Below are positions 25,396 to 36,935 of a stretch of DNA of 45,793 nt, piece after piece. Where the stretch lies: the NCBI GenBank assembly GCA_003222055.1, contig QHUT01000065.1, positions 1 to 45,793 of the forward strand, written 5' to 3'. The stretch comes from Gemmatimonadota bacterium (GTDB lineage Bacteria; Gemmatimonadota; Gemmatimonadetes; Gemmatimonadales; GWC2-71-9). Each line of letters starts with the position of its first letter. Position 1 is the stretch's first letter. The translations under genes and the position numbers were made by a program. The notes under the pieces are model-generated. The model had not been told where the DNA came from and did no database searches. It saw nothing but the letters and a program-made list of their open reading frames with translations.

Positions 25396-25485
25396 TGTGA
25401 ACTGCGCTGGTGCTGCGGGCCCGTGTCACCGCGACACACAATCGTGGCGTCGCCGCACGCTTGGCAGCCCCACGGCACCGCTGCG

Positions 25486-25514
25486 ATAGTACATCGCAGT
25501 GGCCGACCGCGCAA
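25486..25514 (-). promoter_or_regulatory. Candidate promoter for the riboswitch transcript
   Basis: On the minus strand, TTGCGC (25514-25509) and TACTAT (25491-25486) are separated by exactly 17 bases. They match the sigma-70 consensus at 3 of 6 and 4 of 6 positions. Initiation would fall near 25478, about 80 bases before the aptamer. The -10 lies within a 7-bp inverted repeat CTGCGAT/ATCGCAG (25481-25499). Confidence 0.45.
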
Positions 25515-25560
25515 GTCGTTTTGGGGTTTTTTCGGATTTTAGGGGTTTCATAACGGAGCA

Positions 25561-27752
<2,192 letters not shown>

Positions 27753-27756
<4 letters not shown>

Positions 27757-28472
27757 GTGATACGGCGGTCCGCGTAGGTCGGGACGACGCCGAACCGGTC
27801 GGGCCGGGCGGCGAACGCGACGTCCTCTTCCAGATCGACGTCGCCGAGCTGATGCGCCGCTTCGGACCCCTCCAGCGCCTCTGTCCAGCTCGTCAGCTCA
27901 TCGGTGAGGGCGAGGGCGGCGCGTCCGGCGTCGTTCAAGACGAGCTTGCGGAGACCCTTCTTCACGGCCTTGATCACGCGGCCCGCCGTGTAGGCGTCCT
28001 CGATGGCGAATTGCTTCTCGCGGCCGGCGCAGATGATCACCAGATCGCGCGGCTCGAGCAGCACGGCCCGGGCGCGCTCGACCAGGGCCTTGAAGTTGAC
28101 GGGAGCGCCCACCAGCACGGGCTCCCCGCCCTGCGCCGCGACCAGGGCGGGCGTGCCGTTCGTGGTGGCGAGCACGATCGTCTTGCCCGCCACCGCCGCG
28201 GGCACCATCTCCCGCGGCGAGTTGCCCAGCGCGAAGCCTTCGATCCTCACGCTGCGGCGCTCGCCGGCGAGCAGCACGCCGTCCTTCTCGAGGTTCGACG
28301 CGAGGCGGACCGCCTCTTCGGACGTGGCGGCGGGAATGACCGCCTTGGCGCCGTTCGCCAGGGCGGTGATGATCGTGGTCGTGGCGCGCAGGGCATCGAC
28401 GACGACGACGCCCCGGCCGGCCAGATCCCCCGCGCCGAGGCCGAGCGGCGTGAAGTGGACGTCGATCTTCAT
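27753..28472 (-). CDS. comB: ComB-family 2-phosphosulfolactate phosphatase
   Basis: 239 residues matching the ComB family along its length: [12 protein letters not shown] near residues 23-34, an [18 protein letters not shown] block near 70-86, [10 protein letters not shown], and [20 protein letters not shown]. ComB hydrolyses 2-phosphosulfolactate in coenzyme M synthesis in methanogens. Bacterial members without that pathway are common and their real substrate is uncertain. It overlaps accC (4 bases) and ftsK (4 bases), so it is translated as part of the operon, with no sulfolactate genes nearby. Confidence 0.9.
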
Positions 28473-29827
28473 GCGGGTGGCTGGAGCAGCTGCGGCTCGC
28501 GCTCCAGGAACTTGGTGTCCACGCGGCCCGCGACGAAGTCGGGATGGCGCATGACCCGACTGAGGAAGGGAATGGTCGTGGTCACGCCTTCAATGATAAA
28601 CGAGTCGAGCGCCTGGCGCATGCGGGCCAGCGCCTCCGCCCGGGTGTTCCCGTGCACGATCACCTTCGCCAGGAGGGAATCGTAAAACGGCGGCACCGTG
28701 TAGCCCGCGTAGATGTGGGTATCGACGCGCACGCCGGGTCCGCCGGGCGGGTGGTACGCCGTAATCGTCCCGGGGCTCGGCTGAAAATTGTGCGCCGGAT
28801 CTTCCGCATTCACCCGGCACTCGATGGCATGCCCCCGCAGCCGGTTGCCGTTCATCACGAACGACAGCGGCTCGCCCGCGGCCACGCGGATCTGCTCCTT
28901 GACGAGATCGAAGTTCGTGCACATCTCGGTCACGGGATGCTCGACCTGGATACGGGTATTCATCTCCATGAAATAGAAGGCGCCGTCCTCGTCGAGCAGG
29001 AACTCGATCGTCCCCGCTCCCACGTAGCCGATCGCTTCGGCGAGCCGCACGGCCGAGTCGCCGATGTCCTGGCGCAGCGTCGCATCCACGGCCGGGCTCG
29101 GCGCTTCCTCGACGAGCTTCTGGTGGCGCCGCTGCACCGAGCAGTCCCGCTCGCACAGGTGCATGATCCGGCCGTGCGTGTCGCCCATGATCTGGATCTC
29201 GATGTGCCGCGGCCGGGCGAGGTACTTCTCGAGATACACCTCGTCCGAGCCGAAGGCCGCCAGCGCCTCCTGCTTGGCCAGCGAAAACGCCTGCGGGAAT
29301 TGCTCCCCGTCCTGCGCCACCCGCATCCCCTTCCCGCCTCCGCCCGCCGCCGCCTTGATGATCACCGGAAAGCCGAGCTTCTCGGCCAGCTTGAGCCCCG
29401 CGTCGGCGTCCTCCACCGGGCCGGGCGAGCCGGGCACGGTCGGCACCTTGAGTCGCTGGGCCAGCTTGCGCGCCGCCGCCTTGTCGCCCATCTGGCGGAT
29501 TTGGTCGCCCGTCGGGCCGACGAAGGTGATGTTCGATGTGCGCACGATGTCGGCGAATTCGGCGTTCTCCGCAAGGAAGCCGTACCCAGGGTGGAGGGCG
29601 TCCGCCCCCGTGATCTCGGCCGCGGCGATGATCCGCGGGATGTTCAGGTAGCTGTCGCGAGCCGGCGCCCGCCCGATGCAGACATCGTCGTCGGCGAACC
29701 GCGTGTGCAGGCTGTCGCGATCCGCCTCGGAGTAGACCGCCACCGTCTCGATGGCCAGCTCCTTGCACGCACGGATCACCCGCAGGGCGATCTCCCCGCG
29801 GTTGGCGATCAGTACCTTCTTGAACAT
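28469..29827 (-). CDS. accC: Biotin carboxylase subunit of acetyl-CoA carboxylase
   Basis: 452 residues, the normal length. It opens with [21 protein letters not shown], then the ATP-grasp glycine loop [13 protein letters not shown] near residue 159, the [13 protein letters not shown] active-site block near 285, and the C-terminal biotin carboxylase domain with [13 protein letters not shown]. It carboxylates biotin on AccB using ATP and bicarbonate, the first step of fatty-acid synthesis. The start overlaps the pilT stop (TGATG). AccB is one gene upstream, separated only by pilT; carboxyltransferase genes are not in the window. Confidence 0.97.
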   Translation of the reverse strand: MFKKVLIANRGEIALRVIRACKELAIETVAVYSEADRDSLHTRFADDDVCIGRAPARDSYLNIPRIIAAAEITGADALHPGYGFLAENAEFADIVRTSNITFVGPTGDQIRQMGDKAAARKLAQRLKVPTVPGSPGPVEDADAGLKLAEKLGFPVIIKAAAGGGGKGMRVAQDGEQFPQAFSLAKQEALAAFGSDEVYLEKYLARPRHIEIQIMGDTHGRIMHLCERDCSVQRRHQKLVEEAPSPAVDATLRQDIGDSAVRLAEAIGYVGAGTIEFLLDEDGAFYFMEMNTRIQVEHPVTEMCTNFDLVKEQIRVAAGEPLSFVMNGNRLRGHAIECRVNAEDPAHNFQPSPGTITAYHPPGGPGVRVDTHIYAGYTVPPFYDSLLAKVIVHGNTRAEALARMRQALDSFIIEGVTTTIPFLSRVMRHPDFVAGRVDTKFLEREPQLLQPPA

Positions 29828-30993
29828 CAGGGCGTGATGTCGCCGCGCAGGCCCGCCGCGGCCGTGGTCCCGCCAAACGACTGGCTCTCCCCCGAATCGA
29901 CCCCCGACACCTTCAGCGCGAACTCGCTCGGGTTCGTGGCGTAGAAGATCGCGCTCTCGTAGCTGACCATGCCCTGCTGGTACCAGTGGAACAGCGACTG
30001 ATCGAAGCTCTGCATCCCGTACTGCACGGAGCCCTGCGCGATGAGGTCGGGAATGGAAAGCGACTTGGTCAGATCGCGCATGTTCTCCTGCACGGCGGCC
30101 GTGTTGATCAGCACTTCGGACGCCGGGACCCGGCCCTTGCCGTCCTTGCGCGGCACGAGCCGCAGCGACACGATCGCCTGCAACGCCGTCGACAGCAGGT
30201 GCCGCACCTCGTCGTGTTGGTGCGGGGGGAAGAACGAGATCACGCGGTTGATCGTTTGGGTCGCGTCCGTCGTGTGGAGCGTCGAGAACACCAGGTGCCC
30301 CGTGTCGGCCGCCTTGAGCGCCGTGTCGAGCGTCTCCATATCCCGGATCTCGCCGATCAGGATCACGTCCGGCGCCTGCCGCAGCACGTGGCGCAGCGCC
30401 GCGTTGAACGAGAGCGTGTCGTTCCCCACCTCGCGCTGCGAAATGTTGGACAGGTTGTCGCGGTGCAGGAACTCGATCGGGTCCTCGATCGTGATGATGT
30501 TCACCCGGCGGTTGGTGTTGATGTGGTTGATCATCGCCGCCAGCGCGGTCGACTTGCCCGACCCCGTCACGCCCGTCACCAATACCAGGCCGCGCGGCCG
30601 CAGCCCGATCTCCTCGAGCACCGGTGGCAGGTTCAAGTCGCGAATGGTCTTGACCTCGTACGGAATCGCCCGGAACGCGAACGCCACCGTGCCGCGCTGC
30701 TGGTACACGTTGGTCCGGAATCGACCCACCCCCGGCACGCCGATGGCGAAGTCCGCCTCCTTGTGCTCGGCGAACTCCTTCACCTGACGCGGGGTCATGA
30801 TCTGCTCGGCCAGCGACTTCAGCTCCTCCGGCTTGAGGGGAGCGCTCTCCAGCGCCACCAGCTCGCCGTTCACGCGGATCGTCGCCGGCCGGCCCACCTT
30901 CAGCAGCAGGTCCGACGCATTGCGCTGGACCATGTGCGTGATCGCCGCCTTGAAATTGAAGGTCGCTTGGCCGCTCTGGGGAGCTTCAGGCAT
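29827..30993 (-). CDS. pilT: Type IV pilus retraction ATPase, PilT/PilU family
   Basis: 388 residues. Walker [10 protein letters not shown] is at 141-149, the Asp box is ITIEDPIEF, Walker B is [14 protein letters not shown], and the His box is [13 protein letters not shown]. The end resembles PilU as much as PilT ([33 protein letters not shown]), and the classic AIRNLIRE motif is replaced by [10 protein letters not shown], so exact assignment between the two is open. The hexameric ATPase powers pilus disassembly for twitching, adhesion and DNA uptake. It is inserted between accB and accC, overlapping both, with no other pilus gene in the window. Confidence 0.93.
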   Translation of the reverse strand: MPEAPQSGQATFNFKAAITHMVQRNASDLLLKVGRPATIRVNGELVALESAPLKPEELKSLAEQIMTPRQVKEFAEHKEADFAIGVPGVGRFRTNVYQQRGTVAFAFRAIPYEVKTIRDLNLPPVLEEIGLRPRGLVLVTGVTGSGKSTALAAMINHINTNRRVNIITIEDPIEFLHRDNLSNISQREVGNDTLSFNAALRHVLRQAPDVILIGEIRDMETLDTALKAADTGHLVFSTLHTTDATQTINRVISFFPPHQHDEVRHLLSTALQAIVSLRLVPRKDGKGRVPASEVLINTAAVQENMRDLTKSLSIPDLIAQGSVQYGMQSFDQSLFHWYQQGMVSYESAIFYATNPSEFALKVSGVDSGESQSFGGTTAAAGLRGDITP

Positions 30994-31489
30994 GGGGGTC
31001 TACTCGGAAAAGGGCCTGTCCGAACTCGACGGGCTGGGAGTTCTCCACCAGCACCTCCCGGATGACGCCCGCGACCTCGGATTCGATTTCGTTCATGATC
31101 TTCATCGCTTCGATGATGCACACCACCTGCTTCGGCGCCACCCGACTGCCGGCCTTGACGTAGGGCCCGGCGCCCGGCTCGGGGGCCGTGTAGAACGTCC
31201 CCACCATGGGGGACTTGATCTCGAGCAGCGGGGTCGGAGGAGCGACTTCCCCCTTCCCTCGTCCCCCTTCCCCCACCTGAGCAGGAGGGAAGGAGGAAGC
31301 GGGAAGCGTGCCCGGCGAGCCGTGGGCCACTACCGCGTGATCACCGGCCCCGGCGTTCGCCTGGTGCCCGGCTTTAGTGACCCGGACCGACGACCACGAC
31401 CCGAACAAACCCCGGCGGACCTCGATTGCTCCGAGCTCGGGCGCATCCCTCAGGATCTGCACCAGCTGGGCGATGATATCGAGGTTCAT
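30986..31489 (-). CDS. accB: Biotin carboxyl carrier protein of acetyl-CoA carboxylase
   Basis: 167 residues from the ATG complementary to 31487-31489 (an in-frame TTG at 31498 would add three). The N-terminal helix region ([22 protein letters not shown]) is normal. A flexible linker, about residues 40-88, is coded by pyrimidine/purine arrays. The C-terminal biotinyl domain carries EAMKIMNEI with Lys130 as the biotinylated residue, and the thumb segment [10 protein letters not shown]. It carries carboxybiotin from AccC to the carboxyltransferase. It overlaps pilT by 8 bases. Confidence 0.96.
   Translation of the reverse strand: MNLDIIAQLVQILRDAPELGAIEVRRGLFGSWSSVRVTKAGHQANAGAGDHAVVAHGSPGTLPASSFPPAQVGEGGRGKGEVAPPTPLLEIKSPMVGTFYTAPEPGAGPYVKAGSRVAPKQVVCIIEAMKIMNEIESEVAGVIREVLVENSQPVEFGQALFRVDPHA
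31246..31306 (-). repeat. Inverted pair of short C/T and G/A arrays in the accB linker
   Basis: On the plus strand CTTCCCCCTTCCC (31246-31258) and GGGAAGGAGGAAG (31287-31299) form a 13-bp inverted repeat with one mismatch, each inside a longer run of TTCCC- or GGGAAG-like units. They encode the variable [17 protein letters not shown] linker. Confidence 0.65.
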
Positions 31490-31499
31490 GGGGTCCAAG

Positions 31500-32600
31500 T
31501 TACACGACCTCCACGAGGTCCGTCAGCCCGTCGGACAGGAGCTCCGCCGCGCCGCCGTCCGGGGGGAGGTGCACGTCGTCCTCGATGCGCACGCCCCCTT
31601 CGCCGGCCAGATACACACCCGGTTCGAGGGTGACTACGGCGCCACCCGGCAGCGCCTCGGCGTTGGTTTTCGACAGGCGCGGAGCCTCGTGCACCTCGAG
31701 CCCGAGCCCGTGGCCGAGTGAGTGCCCGAACGCGTCGCCAAAGCCGCGCGCCGTGATCGGCTCGCGCGCCAGTGCGTCGGCGTCCCGCCCGCTCATCCCC
31801 GCGCGCACGCCGCCGCGCGCGCTGCGCTGCGCATCGTAGACGACCCCGTACAGCGCGCGCTGCCGCTCGCTGGCCCGCGCTCCCACGACCACGGTGCGCG
31901 TGATGTCGGCGCAGTAGCCGTCCACCTGAGCCCCGAAGTCCAGCAGCAGCCACTCGCCCACCGCCACGACGCGCGCGCTGGAGCGCGCGTGCGGCAGCGC
32001 GCTGCGGGGCCCCGAGGCCACGATGGTCGCGAAGGGGTGGCCCTCACTCCCCAGCCGGCGCAGCGCCCCCTCGAGCAGACCGGTGATGGCCAGCTCGGTC
32101 ATGCCCGGACGCACCTGCACCAGGGTCCGGCGCAGGGCTTCGCCGGCGAGCAGCGCGGCCCCGCGGATCGCCGCGACTTCACCCGCGTCTTTCGCCGCAC
32201 GCAGCCGCTCCACCAGCTCGGTGACCGGCCGCCAGCGCCAGGGCTTACCCGGCTCGGCGAAGCGCCGGGCGTCGTGCACCGTGAGCGCGTGGGCCTCGTA
32301 CCCGACCTCGCTGAGTGGACCGAGCGTCGCGAGCTCCCGGAAGAAGCGGTCCCACACGCTCGTGCCCTCGACCTCGACACGCGCCACCGCGCCCGCTTCG
32401 GCGCGGGCCTGCTCGTCGTAACGGAAATCCGTCACGAGCAGGACGTCGCCTCGCGTCACGGCCACCAGCGCCGCCGAGCCGGAGAACCCCGTGAGGTAGC
32501 GAATGTTGGCGCGCGAGGCGACGAGCAGCCCGTCCAGCCCCTCGGCGTCGAGCGCCCGCACGAGCGCCTCCTGACGCGTGCGCCGCCGGTCAGGGGCCAT
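31500..32600 (-). CDS. M24 family Xaa-Pro aminopeptidase/dipeptidase
   Basis: 366 residues with the creatinase-like N-terminal domain ([25 protein letters not shown]) and the pita-bread catalytic domain. Metal ligands can be placed in [21 protein letters not shown] (two Asp), [14 protein letters not shown] (His), TLEPGVY (Glu) and RIEDDVHL (Glu). It removes residues next to proline in the cytoplasm. It overlaps aroQ by 11 bases; accB follows after a short gap. The aroQ-peptidase-accB-accC order is widespread in bacteria, which supports the identification. Confidence 0.94.
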   Translation of the reverse strand: MAPDRRRTRQEALVRALDAEGLDGLLVASRANIRYLTGFSGSAALVAVTRGDVLLVTDFRYDEQARAEAGAVARVEVEGTSVWDRFFRELATLGPLSEVGYEAHALTVHDARRFAEPGKPWRWRPVTELVERLRAAKDAGEVAAIRGAALLAGEALRRTLVQVRPGMTELAITGLLEGALRRLGSEGHPFATIVASGPRSALPHARSSARVVAVGEWLLLDFGAQVDGYCADITRTVVVGARASERQRALYGVVYDAQRSARGGVRAGMSGRDADALAREPITARGFGDAFGHSLGHGLGLEVHEAPRLSKTNAEALPGGAVVTLEPGVYLAGEGGVRIEDDVHLPPDGGAAELLSDGLTDLVEVV

Positions 32601-33036
32601 GGCGGGCCTGGAGATACCCGACCAGGCCCTCGAGTCCCAGCCGATAGCTCTCGGCGCCGAACCCCGTCACCATGCCCACCGCGGCATCCGCGAGCATCGA
32701 GCGGCGCCGCTCCGGCTCCCGGGCGAACAGGTTGGAGAGGTGCACTTCGACGAACGGCACGCGCACCGCGAGCAGCGCGTCGCGCACGGCGAGGCTGGTG
32801 TGCGTGTACGCCGCCGCGTTGATGACCAGCCCGTCCGCCTTGCCCTTGAGCCGCTGGATCGCGTCGACCAGCTCGCCCTCGTGATTCGTTTGCGTCCAGG
32901 ACACGTCGATGCCGAGCGCGCGCGCGCGCTCGCGCGTGCGGGCCTCGATCTCCGCGAGGGTCGTCCGGCCGTACAGCTCCGGCTCGCGCTCGCCCAGCAG
33001 ATTCAGGTTCGGGCCGTTCAGCACGGCGATGTGCAC
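32590..33036 (-). CDS. aroQ: 3-dehydroquinate dehydratase, type II
   Basis: 148 residues, normal length. The start is GTG at 33036. Motifs are LNGPNLNLLGEREPELYG (catalytic Tyr on the flexible lid), TNHEGELVDAI, VINAAAYTHTSLAVRDAL and FVEVHLSNLFAREPERRRS, with GFGAESYRLGLEGL at the end. It dehydrates 3-dehydroquinate to 3-dehydroshikimate in the shikimate pathway. It shares one base with the end of the TPR gene upstream and overlaps the peptidase downstream. Confidence 0.96.
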   Translation of the reverse strand: MHIAVLNGPNLNLLGEREPELYGRTTLAEIEARTRERARALGIDVSWTQTNHEGELVDAIQRLKGKADGLVINAAAYTHTSLAVRDALLAVRVPFVEVHLSNLFAREPERRRSMLADAAVGMVTGFGAESYRLGLEGLVGYLQARHGP

Positions 33037-34697
33037 TAGGACTTGAGGCCCCTGAGCCAGGCCTGGAACTGATCGAGGTCGCCCTCGTCCTCCATCGGCG
33101 GCCGCGGCCGCGAGCCGGAGCCGCGGGCCGGCCCCGGAGTCGCCGCGCCTCGTTCGGCCGGCGGGGCCGCACCGCCTGCCCCCGGCGCCGGGGGCGGGCT
33201 GAAGAACTGGTCGAACGAAAACCCGCCGGCCGGGGGTGGGCTCGTGGGTGCCGGCTCCGCGGGCGTCGCGGGCGCCTCCGCCGGAGCAACGCCGCCCCTC
33301 GGGGTTTCCTCCCCGAACACGGAATCGAGCGTGATACTGTCGTCGGCCGGCCGGCTGGCCTCGCCGGGCGCGAAGATTTCGGGCTCCGGATCGGGCTCCG
33401 GCGGCGCGATCGCGAAGGCACGGTCGAGGGGTGAGCCCGGGGACTCCGGCGCAAGCAGTGGCTCCGGACCGGGCGTGGCGTCCTCGCCCCGCAGCGGCGG
33501 CCGGCCCGCCAGGATCCTCCGCAGGAAAGTCTGTACCGACTCCCCGGTTCCGCGGCCTCTCGCTCCGGACTCGCCCGACGCCAGGCCATCGACCCGGGCC
33601 CGCAACCGTGGGTCCCCTGGTCGCTGGGCGAGCAGCGCCTGATAGACGCGCAGCGCATCGTCCGGGTGCCCTTGACGCAGATACAGCTCCGCCATGGTCT
33701 CGGTGACGACGGGCTCGGCGCGCGACAGGGCCGCCGTGTCGGCCGCGCCGTCGTCGTCCGACAGCGTCACCGCGGCAGGGGTCGCGGGCGCGACGGGTGG
33801 CGCAGGTTCGTCATCGGGCATGATCAGCGGCAGGTCGATCGTCGACAACTCGTCGTCGGACTCCGAACCTCCGGGCGGCGGCGCGAATGTCCCGCTTTCG
33901 TATTGCGTGTGCGCCAGGCCCTCCACCACCAGGTCCTGCGGCTTGAGCTCCACCTCTTCCTGCACCTCGAGCCCCTCCGCCTTGGCGGCGTCATGCGCCA
34001 CCGAGTCGAAATCGAGCGTGCCGTCGAACGTCTCGATATCGCCCGCAGGGGCCCCGGCCTTGGCCGGGACGGCCTCCGCTACGTCCCTCTCCGATTCGTG
34101 CTCTACGACGAAGTCTCGCTGCGGCGGAGGCAGGGGCGGCGGGGGGTGGTGCGGGGGCGGCGGCGGCGGCCGCTTCGCGGTGAACGAGAGCCCGGGCGCC
34201 GGGGCAGGCACCAGTCGCACCACTGGCTCGGGTGCCGCAGCGTGGGCGGGCGCCTCAGCGAGCGGGGGGGCCGATTTCGCAGCGGAGTGCGCCGCCTTGC
34301 TCCTGGCACGGGTCAACGCCTCCGCCGCCTCCCCGTTCATCGGGTCGGCCGAGAGCAACCGGGTCAGCCAATCGACCGCTTCGTCGTAGCGGTGGCCGCG
34401 CTCGGCGATGTCGGCCAGGATCTTGAGCGCCAGCACGTTCTCCGGATCGAGCGCGAGGACCTTGCGGAACACGTCGGAGGCACCGGGGTCGTTTTTTTGG
34501 TCCATGAGGCAGCGCCCGAAGACGATGTGGGCGCTGACGTAATCGGGGTGCCGCTCGAGGCCCGCCGTGCACAGCTCGATGGCTCTATCTAGTTCTCCCG
34601 CTTTGCGATAGGCGTCGGCCAAGGGCGCGAAATTCCGCCCCTTTGGATTCTCGGCCCATCGCTTTTCGAGCTTTTCTATCTCGCTGGTGTAGGCCAC
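33036..34697 (-). CDS. TPR protein with long proline- and acid-rich region
   Basis: 553 residues from GTG 34697. Residues about 5-135 form TPR repeats (FAPLADAYRKAGELDRAIELCTAGL, VSAHIVFGRCLMDQKN). A low-complexity linker follows with a polyproline run (KRPPPPPPHHPPPPLPPP near 180). One further TPR lies near 350 (AELYLRQGHPDDALRVYQALL). A proline/glycine-rich tail ends in a conserved-looking DLDQFQAWLRGLKS. It has no enzyme motif; a scaffold role is likely but unproven. As the first gene of the aroQ-acc-pilT-comB-ftsK operon it starts just 20 bases after the predicted transcription start. It resembles in layout the TPR protein at 38203-40794. Confidence 0.8.
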   Translation of the reverse strand: MAYTSEIEKLEKRWAENPKGRNFAPLADAYRKAGELDRAIELCTAGLERHPDYVSAHIVFGRCLMDQKNDPGASDVFRKVLALDPENVLALKILADIAERGHRYDEAVDWLTRLLSADPMNGEAAEALTRARSKAAHSAAKSAPPLAEAPAHAAAPEPVVRLVPAPAPGLSFTAKRPPPPPPHHPPPPLPPPQRDFVVEHESERDVAEAVPAKAGAPAGDIETFDGTLDFDSVAHDAAKAEGLEVQEEVELKPQDLVVEGLAHTQYESGTFAPPPGGSESDDELSTIDLPLIMPDDEPAPPVAPATPAAVTLSDDDGAADTAALSRAEPVVTETMAELYLRQGHPDDALRVYQALLAQRPGDPRLRARVDGLASGESGARGRGTGESVQTFLRRILAGRPPLRGEDATPGPEPLLAPESPGSPLDRAFAIAPPEPDPEPEIFAPGEASRPADDSITLDSVFGEETPRGGVAPAEAPATPAEPAPTSPPPAGGFSFDQFFSPPPAPGAGGAAPPAERGAATPGPARGSGSRPRPPMEDEGDLDQFQAWLRGLKS

Positions 34698-34724
34698 GGC
34701 CTAAGTGGTTGTGGGAATTGGACG

Positions 34725-34754
34725 AAGATAGTGTTTGCTCAGGCGCGCTGTCAA
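34725..34754 (-). promoter_or_regulatory. Sigma-70-type promoter of the eight-gene operon
   Basis: On the minus strand a perfect TTGACA (34754-34749), an 18-base spacer and TATCTT (34730-34725, 4 of 6 matches). Initiation near 34718 leaves about 20 bases before the GTG of the TPR gene. It is the best promoter visible in the window. Confidence 0.7.
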
Positions 34755-34774
34755 TTGGAAACGACGCGAGTCGC

Positions 34775-34803
34775 TTGAGTTTTCACGTTGTCGTTCTTAG
34801 ACT
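34775..34803 (+). promoter_or_regulatory. Sigma-70-type promoter of the PpiD-like gene
   Basis: TTGAGT (34775-34780), a 17-base spacer and TAGACT (34798-34803), each matching 4 of 6 consensus positions. Initiation near 34810 gives a leader of about 35 bases. It is divergent from the operon promoter, with only 20 bases between the two -35 boxes. Confidence 0.6.
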
Positions 34804-34845
34804 TAAGTCCCTTCGCGCCTGCCCTCGCCCGGAGTTTCGCTCTCT

Positions 34846-36684
34846 ATGATGCGCTCGATGCGCGCCATCGTGAAGCCTGTGTTCTATGTCCTGGCCATCT
34901 CGTTCGTCGCTTGGCTGGCCATCGGTCAAGTCACCGACATCCTGGGCGGCGGCAAAGACGTGGTGCTCAAGGTGAACGGCGAGGTCGTGCGCTCGCAGCC
35001 GTTCCAACTACAGTACCAGGCGGCCCTCGAGCAGTACCGGCGGCAACAGGGGGGCGGGCGCCTCAGCCGCGAGGACGAGCAGCAGATCCAGAACCAGGTG
35101 GCGGATCAGTTCATCCACAACATCCTGCTGGAGCGCGCGTACCGCCGCCTCGGGATCACGGTCTCGGACGGGGAGATCATCCAGGCGGCGCGCAGCGGGC
35201 CCCCTCCGCAAATCCTGCAGCAGGTGCTGCAAGAGGCGACCTTTCAGACCAACGGCCAGTTCGACATCACCAAGTGGCAGCGCTATCTGTCGAGCGCGGG
35301 CCCCGAGTTCACCGGGCAGATCGAGCAGCTGTACCGCGATTACCTCCCCCAGCGCAAGCTGCAGGAATACCTCACCGCCGACGTGTACGTGTCCGACGCC
35401 AAGCTGTGGCGCATCTGGCGCGACCAGCACGAGTCGGTCACCGTCGCGGTGCTCGCCGTGCGACCCGAAGACATGCCCGACTCGCTGGTGCGCATGTCGG
35501 ACGCCGAGCTGGAGCGCTACTACGAGACGCACCAGAGCGACTTCAAGCGGCCGGCCGCGGCGTGGCTCAGCTACGTTGCGCAGCCGCGCATCGCCGACGC
35601 CCCGGATACGGCGGCCGCGCTCGCCCGGGTGCGGGCGCTGCGGGCCCGACTCGCGAGCGGAAAGGCCAAGTTCGAAGACGTCGCCAAGAAGGAATCGTCG
35701 GACTCGGGGAGCGGGGCGCGGGGCGGCGACCTCGGCTGGATAAGGCGCAACGAGCGGGGGTTCGACGCGAAGTTCGTCGCCGCCCTGCATTCTCTCCCCG
35801 TGGGCGTCCTGAGCCAACCAGTGTTGTCGGCATTCGGGTATCACCTGATTCGCATCGACGCCGCGAAGGGTGATTCGGTGCACGTGCGACACATCCTGGT
35901 GGCGATCGCACTCCAGGGGAAGCATCTCGACGCGGTCGACGCGCGCACCGACACCCTCGACCGGGTGGCGGGGGATCAAACCGATGGCCACAGGCTCGAC
36001 AGCGCCGCGCACGTACTCAACCTGCCGCTGGCGCGGGCGCCCAAGCTCGTGCAGGGCGAGCGGCTCGTGCTCGCCGAGGGGCCCGTGCCCGACGTGAGCG
36101 TATGGGCGTTCGACGCTCGTCTCGGGGAAACGAGCCCGGTGATCGACGGGCCGCGGGCCAGCTACGTGTTCCGCCTCGACTCCCTGGAGCCGGCCGGCGT
36201 CCCGCCGCTGGCGCAGCTGCGCAGCCGGGTGCTCGACGAGGCGCGCCACGAGAAGAAAAAGACATTGGCCCGGGAGCACGCCGAGCAGGTGGCGCGAGAG
36301 CTGCACGACGCGACCGATCTCCTCGCCGCCGGTCGGGGGCGGGCCCTGCGGGTGCAGAAAGAGGGACCGTTCACGCGCGTGACCGCCGGACCGGAGTTCA
36401 CGCGCAACCCGGTCGTGCTCGGTGCGGCGTTCGCGCTGCGCCCCGGGGAGCGCAGTCCTCTGATCGCCGGTGAGACGGGGTTCTTCCTCTTACAGGGGAT
36501 CGCCCGGACGACCGCCGATTCGGCCGCGTGGCGGAAGCAACGCGATCAGCAACGGGAGGCGCTGGTACGACCGATCGAGCAAGCGCGCATCCAGCAGTAC
36601 CTCGCCGCCCTGCGCGCCAAGGCGACGATCGTGGACCGCCGTAACGAAATCTTCCGTCCCACGGCGGCCGCGAGCGAGAGCTAG
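34846..36684 (+). CDS. Membrane-anchored parvulin-type prolyl isomerase (PpiD/SurA-like)
   Basis: 612 residues. One N-terminal membrane helix (AIVKPVFYVLAISFVAWLAIG, about 7-27) anchors a large periplasmic part. A SurA_N-like chaperone region follows (VNGEVVRSQPFQLQYQAALEQ onward). A parvulin domain lies about 245-345, with ARLASGKAKFEDVAKKES, GGDLGWIRR and VLSQPVLSAFGYHLIRID. A second, weaker region (VHVRHILVAIA) begins near 344. It is expected to fold or escort outer-membrane and secreted proteins. ATG 34846 is preceded by GGAG at 34831; further ATGs lie at 34849 and 34858. Its TAG stop overlaps the convergent tatA stop in CTAG. Confidence 0.88.
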   Translation: MMRSMRAIVKPVFYVLAISFVAWLAIGQVTDILGGGKDVVLKVNGEVVRSQPFQLQYQAALEQYRRQQGGGRLSREDEQQIQNQVADQFIHNILLERAYRRLGITVSDGEIIQAARSGPPPQILQQVLQEATFQTNGQFDITKWQRYLSSAGPEFTGQIEQLYRDYLPQRKLQEYLTADVYVSDAKLWRIWRDQHESVTVAVLAVRPEDMPDSLVRMSDAELERYYETHQSDFKRPAAAWLSYVAQPRIADAPDTAAALARVRALRARLASGKAKFEDVAKKESSDSGSGARGGDLGWIRRNERGFDAKFVAALHSLPVGVLSQPVLSAFGYHLIRIDAAKGDSVHVRHILVAIALQGKHLDAVDARTDTLDRVAGDQTDGHRLDSAAHVLNLPLARAPKLVQGERLVLAEGPVPDVSVWAFDARLGETSPVIDGPRASYVFRLDSLEPAGVPPLAQLRSRVLDEARHEKKKTLAREHAEQVARELHDATDLLAAGRGRALRVQKEGPFTRVTAGPEFTRNPVVLGAAFALRPGERSPLIAGETGFFLLQGIARTTADSAAWRKQRDQQREALVRPIEQARIQQYLAALRAKATIVDRRNEIFRPTAAASES

Positions 36685-36923
36685 TCGCTCAGGCGCTTCG
36701 GATCGCCGCCGGAAGGAACGGAGCCCGACGCGGCGGGCGGCTGCACGCTGCGCGGCGGCGCCAGCGGCTGGTCATCGCCGGTGGCCTCCTTCAGGCTCCG
36801 CTTGAACTCCTTGATTCCCTGTCCCAGAGACGATCCGATCTCCGGAATCCGTTTCGCGCCGAACACCAGCACGAGCACGAACAGTAGAATCAGAATGTGG
36901 CTGAACGACAGGTCCCCGAACAT
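36681..36923 (-). CDS. tatA: Twin-arginine translocase subunit TatA
   Basis: 80 residues. It has a short N-terminus with the FG pair, one membrane helix (HILILLFVLVLVFG), then the hinge and amphipathic helix GAKRIPEIGSSLGQGIKEFKRSLKEA, all diagnostic of TatA/TatE. A proline/serine-rich tail follows. It forms the pore-like oligomer that exports folded Tat substrates. TatB and TatC are not in the window. It is the last gene of the hut-TPR-prenyl operon, 12 bases after the small membrane protein, and ends in a CTAG shared with the convergent isomerase gene. Confidence 0.94.
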   Translation of the reverse strand: MFGDLSFSHILILLFVLVLVFGAKRIPEIGSSLGQGIKEFKRSLKEATGDDQPLAPPRSVQPPAASGSVPSGGDPKRLSD

Positions 36924-36935
36924 AGACGCCTCGCG

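Larger units (their letters stand above)
25033..25560. other. Long 5' leader and intergenic region
   Basis: 528 bases between ftsK and the lipoprotein gene. From right to left it holds an A/T-rich stretch after the ftsK stop (25515-25555), the candidate promoter, the GEMM-I aptamer, its terminator, and then about 230 bases of leader (25033-25261) with G-rich runs near 25105-25120 in which no gene or further RNA element was recognised. Confidence 0.6.
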
